From: Leptotrichia sp. oral taxon 215 str. W9775
Lineage (GTDB): Bacteria > Fusobacteriota > Fusobacteriia > Fusobacteriales > Leptotrichiaceae
Length of the DNA: 37,171 bases
Reading direction: 5' to 3'
Assembly (NCBI RefSeq): GCF_000469505.1
Contig: NZ_KI272865.1
Location: 1-37,171, forward strand
This document shows, in pieces, positions 1 to 7,121 of this stretch. The notes under the pieces are model-generated. The model saw only the letters and a program-made list of their open reading frames with translations, ran no database searches and had not been told where the DNA came from. The first letter of the stretch is position 1; each line of letters starts with the position of its first letter. A program made the position numbers and the translations under genes.

Positions 1-20
1 GAGTCCAACCGGGGACGCCA
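1..20 (+). tRNA. 3' end of a tRNA, probably tRNA-Glu (partial)
   Basis: The first 20 bases fit the 3' end of a tRNA exactly: the last four T-loop bases GAGT, a 5-nt T-stem strand CCAAC, a 7-nt acceptor strand CGGGGAC, discriminator G and an encoded CCA. The missing 5' acceptor strand would be GTCCCCG, and the end GGGGACGCCA equals that of E. coli tRNA-Glu, so Glu is the likely identity. The anticodon lies outside the window. A T-run (21-29) follows at once. Confidence 0.75.
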
Positions 21-98
21 TTTTTTTTTATACGATGGTTTTTTATAGGATATATTGATAGTATATTTTAATAGATATTATTAAATTATAAGATGTAT

Positions 99-150
99 GC
101 AGCATATAATTGTTTGAATTTTAAGTTCATTGATTGTATGTTGCTTTTTT
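99..150 (+). terminator. Intrinsic terminator after the tRNA
   Basis: GCAGCATATAATTG (99-112) can pair with TGATTGTATGTTGC (131-144) in 14 consecutive pairs including G-U wobbles, with an 18-nt loop, and TTTTTT follows at 145-150. It separates the tRNA transcript from the aroF promoter. Confidence 0.55.
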
Positions 151-181
151 ATTTTTAATGATAGTAAGAAATATTATATAT

Positions 182-210
182 TTGACATAAACTCCTATAT
201 TTGTTATCAT
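182..210 (+). promoter_or_regulatory. Sigma-70-type promoter of aroF
   Basis: A perfect -35 TTGACA (182-187) and -10 TATCAT (205-210) are separated by exactly 17 bp. The predicted start near 217 gives a leader of about 25 nt, so there is no room for an attenuator or riboswitch before aroF. Confidence 0.7.
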
Positions 211-241
211 TTACTAAAGAATTCTATGGAAAGGAAGATAT

Positions 242-1267
242 ATGATTATAAAAATTGACGGAAGTGTTGATCATGATACGCTTAAAGAAATAATTGCAAG
301 ACTTGAAACTGAAAATAAAGTCAGTGTAAAACCAATAATAGGGGAAGATTATACAATTTTAGGACTTGTCGGAGATATAAGTACAATAGATATAAAGCAT
401 ATACAGTCATTGGATTATGTTTTAGATGTTCAGAGAATACAGGAGCCATATAAGAGAGCAAGTAGAAAATTTAAGCCGGAAGATTCAATTATAAAAATAG
501 GAAATGTGGAAATTGGTGGAAATAATTTAGTTATGATGGCAGGACCTTGTTCTGTTGAAAATGAAAAGCAAATTATTGATACAGCAAAAGCGGTAAAAGC
601 AGCAGGGGCTACAATGCTAAGAGGTGGTGTAGTTAAGCCGAGAACGTCTCCTTATGCATTCCAGGGATTGGGAATGGAAGGAATAAAGCTTATGAAAAAA
701 GCTAAAGAGGAAACTGACTTACCAATTGTCTGTGAAGTTATGTCAATTGCACAGTTACATGAATTTGGACCACATTTGGATATGATTCAATTGGGTGCAA
801 GAAATATGCAGAATTTTGATTTATTGAAGGAAGTTGGAAAAACTAATATTCCAGTACTTTTAAAAAGAGGATTAAGTGCAACAATTGAAGAATGGCTGAT
901 GTCAGCTGAGTATATTTTGGCAGGTGGAAATGAAAATGTTGTTCTTTGTGAAAGAGGAATTAGAACTTATGAAACTGCTTATAGAAATGTATTGGATTTG
1001 AATGCTGTACCTATGATTAAGAAATTGACTCATTTACCAATAATTGTGGATTCTGCACATGCAACAGGAAAGCACTGGATGGTAAAACCGCTTGGAATGG
1101 CAGGAATAGCGGCAGGAGCAGATGGACTTATGGTGGAAGTGCATCCAGAGCCAGATAAAGCATTGTCAGATGGACCACAATCATTAAAATTTGAAGTGTT
1201 TGAAGATTTGATGCAGGATGTGGAAAAAATTGCAAATGTATTGGGAAAAACTTTTAAGACAAAATAG
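242..1267 (+). CDS. aroF: 3-deoxy-7-phosphoheptulonate (DAHP) synthase with N-terminal regulatory domain
   Basis: This enzyme condenses phosphoenolpyruvate and erythrose 4-phosphate, the first step of the shikimate pathway, in the cytoplasm. The protein is 341 aa. Residues 1-70 form the small ferredoxin/ACT-like domain of Thermotoga/Bacillus-type DAHP synthases, which usually carries feedback control; the rest is the TIM barrel. Visible motifs are GPCSVE (101-106, with the metal-binding Cys), KPRTSPY (132-138), the LLKRG strand, the IVDSAHATGK segment and the MVEVHPEP segment with metal ligands. A good ribosome site (GGAAAGGAAG, 228-237) precedes the ATG. It opens the aromatic cluster and has its own promoter. 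The symbol follows the usual naming of this subclass; aroG or aroA(G) are also used. The family call is secure; feedback specificity cannot be read. Confidence 0.95.
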   Translation: MIIKIDGSVDHDTLKEIIARLETENKVSVKPIIGEDYTILGLVGDISTIDIKHIQSLDYVLDVQRIQEPYKRASRKFKPEDSIIKIGNVEIGGNNLVMMAGPCSVENEKQIIDTAKAVKAAGATMLRGGVVKPRTSPYAFQGLGMEGIKLMKKAKEETDLPIVCEVMSIAQLHEFGPHLDMIQLGARNMQNFDLLKEVGKTNIPVLLKRGLSATIEEWLMSAEYILAGGNENVVLCERGIRTYETAYRNVLDLNAVPMIKKLTHLPIIVDSAHATGKHWMVKPLGMAGIAAGADGLMVEVHPEPDKALSDGPQSLKFEVFEDLMQDVEKIANVLGKTFKTK

Positions 1268-1361
1268 TTTTCTTTTTGGAAATATTATGAGTTATGTATA
1301 ATATTAAGAAGTAATATTAGAAAATGTTATTTAGAGTAAAATAGTGAAATGAGATAAGATT

Positions 1362-2240
1362 ATGATAGAAAAAATAAAAGATTTAACAGTGACAATAGTA
1401 GGGCTTGGAGTAATCGGAGCAGCTTTTGCAGAGAGTTTTAGGGAAATTGGTATTAAAATAATTTATGGAATTGATATTGATGAGGAAACTTTAAGGAAGG
1501 CTGAAGAGAAAAATATTATAAACAAAGGGTTTATTGAAACAAAGGAACCTTTGGAAAAATCAGATTTTGTAGTGATTACTCTTTATCCTAACTTAATGAA
1601 ATCATTTTTTGTAAATAATATTGATAATTTTAAAGAAAATGCTATAATTACTGATGTTGTGGGAATTAAAGAGAAAATTATTAGGGATATTGATCCGATT
1701 ATAGAAGAAATTAGAAAGAAAAATGGAAAAAATATTGATTTTATTTTTGGACATCCAATGGCAGGACGTGAAAAACGGGGAATCGATTTTGCAGATAGCA
1801 AGGTTTTTAAGAATGCAAATTATATAATAATTAAAGATGAAAAAAATAAAAGGGAAAATTTGGAATTACTGTCAGAAATTGTAAAGCAGATGGGATTTAA
1901 GAAGGTCAGTTTTCTTACTGCACAGGAACATGATGAAATTATTGCATTTACGAGTCAGCTTACCCATGCAATTGCAGTTTCGCTTGTAAATAGTGACAGT
2001 GAAAAGTATGATACTAACCGTTTTATTGGGGATTCCTATCGTGATTTGACAAGAATTGCAAAAATAAATGAAGATTTGTGGGCAGAGCTGTTTATGGGAA
2101 ATAAGAAAAATCTTTTGGAAATGATACAGCAGTTTGAAAAGGAACTTGATATAATCAAAGATGCCTTGAATAATAATGACTTGGGGACATTAAAAGAAAA
2201 ATTCATAATGTCTACAAGACGTAGGGAAAAAATTGATTAA
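1362..2240 (+). CDS. tyrA: Prephenate dehydrogenase
   Basis: Oxidative decarboxylation of prephenate to 4-hydroxyphenylpyruvate, the tyrosine branch. The 292-aa protein has an N-terminal Rossmann fold with the dinucleotide motif GLGVIG (14-19), then the family's HPMAGRE segment and the helical C-terminal domain with the SQLTHAIA stretch. There is no chorismate mutase domain and no C-terminal ACT domain, so the mutase must be encoded elsewhere and feedback control may be weak. It lies 94 bp downstream of aroF on the same strand. An AT-only hairpin (1281-1288/1298-1305) lies in the gap, and a TATAAT at 1297-1302 might give it a minor promoter. The ribosome site is weak. A strong palindrome follows the gene. 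Confidence 0.92.
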   Translation: MIEKIKDLTVTIVGLGVIGAAFAESFREIGIKIIYGIDIDEETLRKAEEKNIINKGFIETKEPLEKSDFVVITLYPNLMKSFFVNNIDNFKENAIITDVVGIKEKIIRDIDPIIEEIRKKNGKNIDFIFGHPMAGREKRGIDFADSKVFKNANYIIIKDEKNKRENLELLSEIVKQMGFKKVSFLTAQEHDEIIAFTSQLTHAIAVSLVNSDSEKYDTNRFIGDSYRDLTRIAKINEDLWAELFMGNKKNLLEMIQQFEKELDIIKDALNNNDLGTLKEKFIMSTRRREKID

Positions 2241-2299
2241 GAAGTGTCTGATTACACTGTGGAATTAAACTTGAAAGATATAATTTAAAATAGCTTTTT

Positions 2300-2350
2300 A
2301 TATAGTAAAATCATTTTAAATTCCTAAATTTGATGATTTTACTATATTTT
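2300..2350. terminator. AT-rich intrinsic terminator, readable on both strands
   Basis: A perfect 15-bp stem (2300-2314 with 2333-2347) surrounds an 18-nt loop that can form a further small stem, and T residues follow. It ends the aroF-tyrA transcript and indicates that aroB starts a new one. Confidence 0.6.
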
Positions 2351-2415
2351 AATATATATTGTTTTTTGTTGTGAAAAATTGTATTATAATGATATGTAAA
2401 AAGGACGGATATACT

Positions 2416-3507
2416 ATGGAAAAATTGCACGTTGGATTAGGAAAAAATTCTTATGATATTCTAATTGGAGAGAATTTTTTTGAGAGATTCCCTGAATATA
2501 TTGGAAAGGTTTATAAAGGAAAGAAATTATTTGTAATTACTGATTCTAATGTAGACAGGATTTATAAAAATGAGTATGAAAGAATGTTTAGAGGGTTTGA
2601 TTATAAGATATTTGTACTGCAGGCGGGAGAGAAACATAAACATATTGGGATAATGCCTGGGATCTATTCAGCTATGGTAAATGCAGGACTTACAAGAAAG
2701 GATATTGTTGTTGCATTTAGTGGAGGAGTTGTTGGAGATATTGCCGGATTTGCGGCTGCCAGTTATATGCGTGGGATTGGATTTATACAAATTCCTACAA
2801 CAATTGTTTCGCAAGTTGACAGCAGTGTCGGAGGAAAAGTTGGAGTTGACTTACCTGAGGGGAAAAATCTTGTTGGAGCATTTCATCAGCCTAAACTTGT
2901 TTTAATCGATAATTATTTTCTGAATACACTAACAGACAGATATTTTTATGACGGATTTGCAGAAATTGTGAAATATGGATGTATTTATGACAAAAAATTT
3001 TTTGACAGACTTGTGGAAATTGTGGAGAAAGTTGGAGTTTTACAAGATGATGAAAATTATATACAGCAATTGCGTAAACATCTGATGAAATATGTAAATG
3101 AGCTTGTTTACCGTTCATGTGAGATAAAAAAGGAAGTTGTGGAAAAGGATGAGAAGGAAAGCAATTTAAGAATGATATTGAATTTTGGGCATACTATTGG
3201 ACATGCGATAGAGCAGTATACAAATTATGAGAAATATTGCCATGGAGAAGCAATTTCTGCTGGAATGATGGATATTACAAAAATTGGAGAGAAAAAAGGA
3301 TTTACCAAAGAAGGGGAAGCTGTGAAAATTGCAAAATTGCTTAAAGCATTAAATTTGCCAACTGAAATTGAGTATCCGAAAGATGAGATTGCGAAGATTA
3401 TGAAAAGAGATAAGAAAAGTACGAGTGATGGGATTAATTTTGTAATTTTAAAGGAAATTGGGGAAGTTGAAATTATGAAGATTGGGGCAGAAGAGATTTT
3501 TGAGTAA
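2416..3507 (+). CDS. aroB: 3-dehydroquinate synthase
   Basis: Converts DAHP to 3-dehydroquinate using NAD and a divalent metal, shikimate step two. The 363-aa protein shows the glycine-rich GGVVGDIAGF motif (103-112), the substrate loop DSSVGGK (135-141), and metal ligands in the segments FAEIVKYG, FGHTIGHAIE and HGEAISAG. An upstream in-frame ATG at 2359 exists, but it lies before a TATAAT (2385-2390) that probably serves as -10 box, and homologues begin near MEKL. The start at 2416 with AAGGA at 2401-2405 is therefore preferred. The gene is followed after 93 bp by hypothetical genes on the same strand, which may be co-transcribed. Confidence 0.95.
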   Translation: MEKLHVGLGKNSYDILIGENFFERFPEYIGKVYKGKKLFVITDSNVDRIYKNEYERMFRGFDYKIFVLQAGEKHKHIGIMPGIYSAMVNAGLTRKDIVVAFSGGVVGDIAGFAAASYMRGIGFIQIPTTIVSQVDSSVGGKVGVDLPEGKNLVGAFHQPKLVLIDNYFLNTLTDRYFYDGFAEIVKYGCIYDKKFFDRLVEIVEKVGVLQDDENYIQQLRKHLMKYVNELVYRSCEIKKEVVEKDEKESNLRMILNFGHTIGHAIEQYTNYEKYCHGEAISAGMMDITKIGEKKGFTKEGEAVKIAKLLKALNLPTEIEYPKDEIAKIMKRDKKSTSDGINFVILKEIGEVEIMKIGAEEIFE

Positions 3508-3600
3508 ATTTTAGTTGCAAGAATGAAAGTAGTCAGAAAATGAAATTAAAAAGTTCAGATATTGTATGAATTATTTGAAATAATGAGGAAGTGATAAAAT

Positions 3601-4377
3601 ATGGTACAGGAAAATTTTAAAAAAGTGGAAAAGGCGAACTGGTTAAAAATAATTTTTAATTCAGCAAGATTTTTAATTTATTTGCTGGTATTAAATATAG
3701 GAGTAGTTTTATTATTTACTGTTGAGATAAGCAGAAATTTTTATGTTTCTACCGTAGTGATTTTTATAGTTTTATTGATTATATTAGGTATAGCAGATTT
3801 CTTTGTATTTTCGTATTATAAAAAGAAGTATCCAAATATTTATTTTTATGATGATGGTTTCAGTGTAGGAAAAAATGAAAAAAATTATTATAAAAATTTA
3901 CAATATTTTCTTTCAAAGGAAGTATATATGGTAGGAAATACATTTACAGCCATTTTTTTCAAATCTAATGAAGGAAAATGGGAAAAAATTAATGCAGGTG
4001 GGTATAAGAAAGATTCTTTTGACTTATTTCAGGAAGATTTTGTGAAACAGAATTATTTGAAAGCATTAGAAAATATTGAAAATGGAAGAAATGAGGAATT
4101 TTCATTTAGAAAATCACATAAATTGAGTTTCAGTCTTTTCTCAGACAAGAAACAAATTGAAAATCTTGATAATTTAAAGAAAATAAAAGTTTCAAAAGAA
4201 AATATTATATTTGATGATGAAATATATAACTGGGAAGAATATATAATTGGTGTAACAGATGGAGTGATATTTGTAAAGGATTTAAATGATAATATTATTT
4301 TAGCTTTTGGAAATGAAATGGAGATTTTCTGTGAAAATCTGCTAGTCTTTTTAATAAGAAAACTGAATAAAAATTAG
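3601..4377 (+). CDS. Membrane protein of unknown function, two N-terminal TM segments
   Basis: The family is not recognised. The 258-aa product has two hydrophobic segments (about residues 20-42 and 47-72) forming a hairpin, then a soluble domain of about 180 residues rich in Tyr, Lys and Asn and alternating in hydrophobicity, as in small beta-rich cytoplasmic domains. This layout (TM hairpin followed by a soluble domain) resembles YcxB-like or bacterial-PH-like membrane proteins, but no diagnostic motif is seen. A GAGGAAG ribosome site (3585-3591) supports the start. The stop is nearly adjacent to the next gene, so both are probably translated from one message. Confidence 0.75.
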   Translation: MVQENFKKVEKANWLKIIFNSARFLIYLLVLNIGVVLLFTVEISRNFYVSTVVIFIVLLIILGIADFFVFSYYKKKYPNIYFYDDGFSVGKNEKNYYKNLQYFLSKEVYMVGNTFTAIFFKSNEGKWEKINAGGYKKDSFDLFQEDFVKQNYLKALENIENGRNEEFSFRKSHKLSFSLFSDKKQIENLDNLKKIKVSKENIIFDDEIYNWEEYIIGVTDGVIFVKDLNDNIILAFGNEMEIFCENLLVFLIRKLNKN

Positions 4378-4395
4378 ATGAAAAGGAGTATGAAT

Positions 4396-4938
4396 ATGAA
4401 GAGATATTTAAACGGAATTTTATTTGCGGGGTTGAGTTCCATTATTGCAGCTATGATTTGCTTGGGTTTTTCGATGATTTTTTTAGGATATAAAATAATT
4501 ACTGTAATAATATTTTTTATAGTTTTTTTTGGATGGTTATTCGGAATTAAAATAAAAAAAACAGAGATAGAAAGCAAAAATATAACTGAACCTGTGCGTC
4601 AAAGTAAATTTGGAGCAAATGCTAAAAATGAAAATATGCTAAATCCCAAATATGAAGCTTTACCAATGAAAGATATTATAAAAGGAATTCCTGTAATTAC
4701 AATTTTCTCTATGATTGCAGTATACTTTGTTGATGTGATTTTATTGGCTTATTATTTGAAAAAAGAGCAGGGTGTTGAATTTTTAAATGGATTGGCATAT
4801 TCATGGACGGAAGTTTTTAAAATAAGTAAAGAAATATATATAGACTGGGGTTGGGTGATTATAGCTGCAGTTATATTTACTGTTCTTTTCATAAAAGGTG
4901 AGAAAAAGGAGCAGAAGGATAAGGGAAATTCAAACTAA
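4396..4938 (+). CDS. Small membrane protein of unknown function, four predicted TM segments
   Basis: Not recognised. About 180 aa with hydrophobic segments near residues 6-26, 27-48, 100-123 and 150-170, a charged loop between the second and third, and a Lys-rich C-terminus. An in-frame ATG lies upstream at 4378, but the only ribosome site, AAAAGGAG (4381-4388), lies after it; the ATG at 4396 sits 7 nt beyond that site and is chosen. It follows the previous membrane-protein gene directly, suggesting a two-gene membrane module. Function cannot be inferred. Confidence 0.7.
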   Translation: MKRYLNGILFAGLSSIIAAMICLGFSMIFLGYKIITVIIFFIVFFGWLFGIKIKKTEIESKNITEPVRQSKFGANAKNENMLNPKYEALPMKDIIKGIPVITIFSMIAVYFVDVILLAYYLKKEQGVEFLNGLAYSWTEVFKISKEIYIDWGWVIIAAVIFTVLFIKGEKKEQKDKGNSN

Positions 4939-4985
4939 GCTAGTTAAATTATAAAAAATAAAAATAAAGAATAGGAGTGATGAAA

Positions 4986-5066
4986 ATGAATTATACAGGA
5001 ATATTAGAAAATAAAAAAAGAAAAAATTTAAAATTACAGAAAGAATTAGGAGATAAAGTAAAGTAA
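4986..5066 (+). CDS. Possible 26-residue basic peptide
   Basis: A short frame encodes a Lys/Asn-rich 26-residue peptide starting MNYTGILENKK. It has a good ribosome site, AGGAG (4973-4977), 8 nt before the ATG; a second in-frame ATG at 4980 is too close to that site. Short Lys-rich frames arise easily in AT-rich DNA, so the ribosome site is the only support. It could be a gene remnant. Confidence 0.3.
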   Translation: MNYTGILENKKRKNLKLQKELGDKVK

Positions 5067-5110
5067 AATAAAAATTTAAATATTTTAAGAATAGAAGTTT
5101 CATACTGAAG

Positions 5111-5131
5111 TCTCCTAAAAATTAAAGGAGA
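5111..5131 (+). promoter_or_regulatory. Hairpin that can mask the ribosome binding site of the next gene
   Basis: TCTCCT (5111-5116) is complementary to AGGAGA (5126-5131), which contains most of the Shine-Dalgarno sequence four bases before the ATG at 5135. The loop is 9 nt. If formed, this 6-bp hairpin would occlude ribosome entry, so it may be a translational switch; it could also be chance. Confidence 0.4.
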
Positions 5132-5134
5132 AAA

Positions 5135-5917
5135 ATGAAAATAATTAGTAAATTTAAAGATTTTTACGATTATAAAGTAACAAAATATGGAGTGGATGAA
5201 AAGTTAATTTACAATAGAAAAACTAATTGCGACTACTATAAAATGCAATTTCAATATTTTAATCCACTTGAAAATAATGCTGAGAAAATTTCAGTAGAAG
5301 ATTTTAATAATAATTTAAAAGAACACGTAAAATTATTTGATAAAATTAATCATAATAAAATACTTATTGTTGGAGAAAAAATAGTACACTTATTTTTTAC
5401 TGAAGATGGTATATATACTCAGTATGATATTAAAAACCCTAAAAGTATAAGTGAAGGAACTATATATAAATATTGGGCTTATTTTTCTGACACAAAAGAA
5501 ATTACTTTTAATGATGGAAAAAAGTTTGATATTCATATAGCTTTTGCAGAATTATGGAATGATTTTTTTGCTTATGATAGAAAAAGATTACTATCATTTC
5601 TAAATATCTCAAAAGAAGAAACTCTTTTTAATGAACCAATGATCTTAATAGAATATACTGGTAAAATTGATAGAAAAATTGCAAGATTTGATAATTCTGT
5701 ATATAAAGCCACTTTAAACCCTAATTTATCGCAGATGGGGATATATTTTGATGAAGATTTTATATGGCAAAGTCTGGTTGAATTTTTATCTAATAAAAGA
5801 AGTGAAAAGGAAATTATTCCTGAAGTTTCTAATGAAAACAAGATACAGAGTAAAGGTTTTGATTTAAAATCTTCATTTAGACCTAATATGAAGAAGAAGC
5901 ATAAGGGGGATATATGA
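5135..5917 (+). CDS. Conserved protein of unknown function, paralogue A
   Basis: A 260-aa soluble protein with no signal peptide or TM segment and no motif I can assign. It is homologous along its length to the next gene: the first 25 residues (starting MKIISKFKDFYDYKV) are nearly the same, the middle diverges strongly, and the last 50 residues are almost identical. The C-terminus ends in a basic tail (SFRPNMKKKHKGDI). Its stop overlaps the next start by four bases (ATGA, 5914-5917), so the two are translationally coupled. The ribosome site AAAGGAG (5124-5130) is part of a possible occluding hairpin. Tandem paralogues with variable middles occur among immunity proteins, but no toxin gene is seen nearby, so that is only a thought. 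Confidence 0.75.
   Translation: MKIISKFKDFYDYKVTKYGVDEKLIYNRKTNCDYYKMQFQYFNPLENNAEKISVEDFNNNLKEHVKLFDKINHNKILIVGEKIVHLFFTEDGIYTQYDIKNPKSISEGTIYKYWAYFSDTKEITFNDGKKFDIHIAFAELWNDFFAYDRKRLLSFLNISKEETLFNEPMILIEYTGKIDRKIARFDNSVYKATLNPNLSQMGIYFDEDFIWQSLVEFLSNKRSEKEIIPEVSNENKIQSKGFDLKSSFRPNMKKKHKGDI
5750..5899 (+). repeat. 150-bp direct repeat, copy 1 (3' end of paralogue A)
   Basis: From GATGAAGATTT at 5750 to 5899 the sequence matches 6496-6645 with only about three differences (visible at 5765, in one AAA/AAG codon near 5800, and at the last base), while sequence just upstream in the two genes is clearly diverged. Such an edge points to recent gene conversion or tail duplication. Confidence 0.85.
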
Positions 5918-6651
5918 AGATAATTAGCAAATTTAGAGATTTTTATGATTACAAAGTGGCAAAATATGGAGTAGATGAAAAATTAGTATATACTAGAAAG
6001 ACTTATTGTGAATATTTTCAAGTTTTGATTGGGAATATAAGTAATATAAATATAGATTATAGAATATCAGAAGATGATTTTAGTAAAAATTTAAAAAATG
6101 ACACAAAACCTATAGATGAAAAAAATATTCATAAAATACTTTTTATTGGAGAAAAACTAATACATCTATTTTCTACTGAAAATGGTGTATATACTCATTT
6201 TGATATAAAAAATGAAAATGATTTGAGAAAGTTAGATGATTTTCAATATAAAAAAGAAATTACTTTTAAAAATGGAAACATATTTAGTATTTTCAGTAAA
6301 TTTAGAAGTGATTGGGATTATTTATTATCTTTTAATAGAAAAAAACTAATCACTTCTGACATAGATAAAGATGATATTATTTTAAATGAACCTATGCTTT
6401 TAATAGAACTTATTGGTAAATCTAAAAGTAGTAGATATCTTTATGTTTATAAATTTACATATAATCCAAATTTATCAAAATTAGGTGTGTATATTGATGA
6501 AGATTTTATCTGGCAAAGTCTGGTTGAATTTTTATCTAATAAGAGAAGTGAAAAGGAAATTATTCCTGAAGTTTCTAATGAAAACAAGATACAGAGTAAA
6601 GGTTTTGATTTAAAATCTTCATTTAGACCTAATATGAAGAAGAAAAAATAG
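5914..6651 (+). CDS. Conserved protein of unknown function, paralogue B
   Basis: The 245-aa second member of the tandem pair. The N-terminus (MKIISKFRDFYDYKVAKYG) and C-terminus match paralogue A closely; residues about 30-190 are alignable but well diverged, with several small gaps. It ends in SFRPNMKKKK, lacking the five extra residues of A. It starts inside the stop of A and has its own AAGGGGG site (5903-5909). The gene is followed after 12 bp by the beta-grasp-like gene. Function unknown; the pair probably arose by tandem duplication with later homogenisation of the 3' ends. Confidence 0.75.
   Translation: MKIISKFRDFYDYKVAKYGVDEKLVYTRKTYCEYFQVLIGNISNINIDYRISEDDFSKNLKNDTKPIDEKNIHKILFIGEKLIHLFSTENGVYTHFDIKNENDLRKLDDFQYKKEITFKNGNIFSIFSKFRSDWDYLLSFNRKKLITSDIDKDDIILNEPMLLIELIGKSKSSRYLYVYKFTYNPNLSKLGVYIDEDFIWQSLVEFLSNKRSEKEIIPEVSNENKIQSKGFDLKSSFRPNMKKKK
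6496..6645 (+). repeat. 150-bp direct repeat, copy 2 (3' end of paralogue B)
   Basis: Second copy of the tail described at 5750-5899. A shorter, degraded third copy of its last 51 bp is recognisable at 12138-12188. Confidence 0.85.
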
Positions 6652-6663
6652 TGAAGGTGAAAA

Positions 6664-7083
6664 ATGAAAGTTTATGTGAATATAAAACAGATTGGAAAAA
6701 GAAAAAATAAAATTGACAGGAAGGAATATGAAATTAAAGGGAAAATAGGAACAGTAAAAGACCTTTTGATAGAATTTGTTACGATAAATGTAAAAGAATT
6801 TAATGAAGGACTTACAGAAAATGATGTAGTTCCGTATCTGACTGATGAAAAAATTAATGATTTATCAGATGCAGGAAAGATTTCATTTGGAGTGGACTAC
6901 AATGGAAAAAAGCAGGATTTGGAAAAGGCTATTGAAAATGCACTGCAAAGTTATGAAGACGGGATTTACAGGGTTTTTGTAAATGATGAGGAGATTGGTA
7001 AAATAAACGACGAGGTGGATTTACAAGAGAATGATGAGCTGACATTTGTCAGACTTACGATGCTGGCTGGGAGAATGTGGTAA
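6664..7083 (+). CDS. Small beta-grasp-like protein paired with the DUF4132 gene
   Basis: A 139-aa acidic cytoplasmic protein. It begins MKVYVNIKQIGKRK and ends with a segment reading DEVDLQENDELTFVRLTMLAGRMW in two parts (a dipeptide-rich turn followed by a hydrophobic strand). The last 35 residues resemble the end of MoaD/ThiS-type beta-grasp folds, where a turn of the kind ENDELTF precedes the last strand, but the C-terminus is AGRMW rather than GG, so sulfur-carrier activity is not supported. It lies 38 bp before the DUF4132 gene on the same strand and probably acts with it. The fold is inferred by eye from pattern only; function is unknown. Confidence 0.7.
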   Translation: MKVYVNIKQIGKRKNKIDRKEYEIKGKIGTVKDLLIEFVTINVKEFNEGLTENDVVPYLTDEKINDLSDAGKISFGVDYNGKKQDLEKAIENALQSYEDGIYRVFVNDEEIGKINDEVDLQENDELTFVRLTMLAGRMW

Positions 7084-7121
7084 CGGATAAATTTAAAAAT
7101 AATTTATAAGGAGATATAATT

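Noticed and set aside
21..241. Riboswitch or T-box before aroF
   Set aside because: The promoter at 182-210 leaves only about 25 nt of leader, and no T-box or riboswitch core is seen.
2359..2415. N-terminal extension of AroB
   Set aside because: It overlaps a likely -10 box and lacks a ribosome site; homologues start near 2416.
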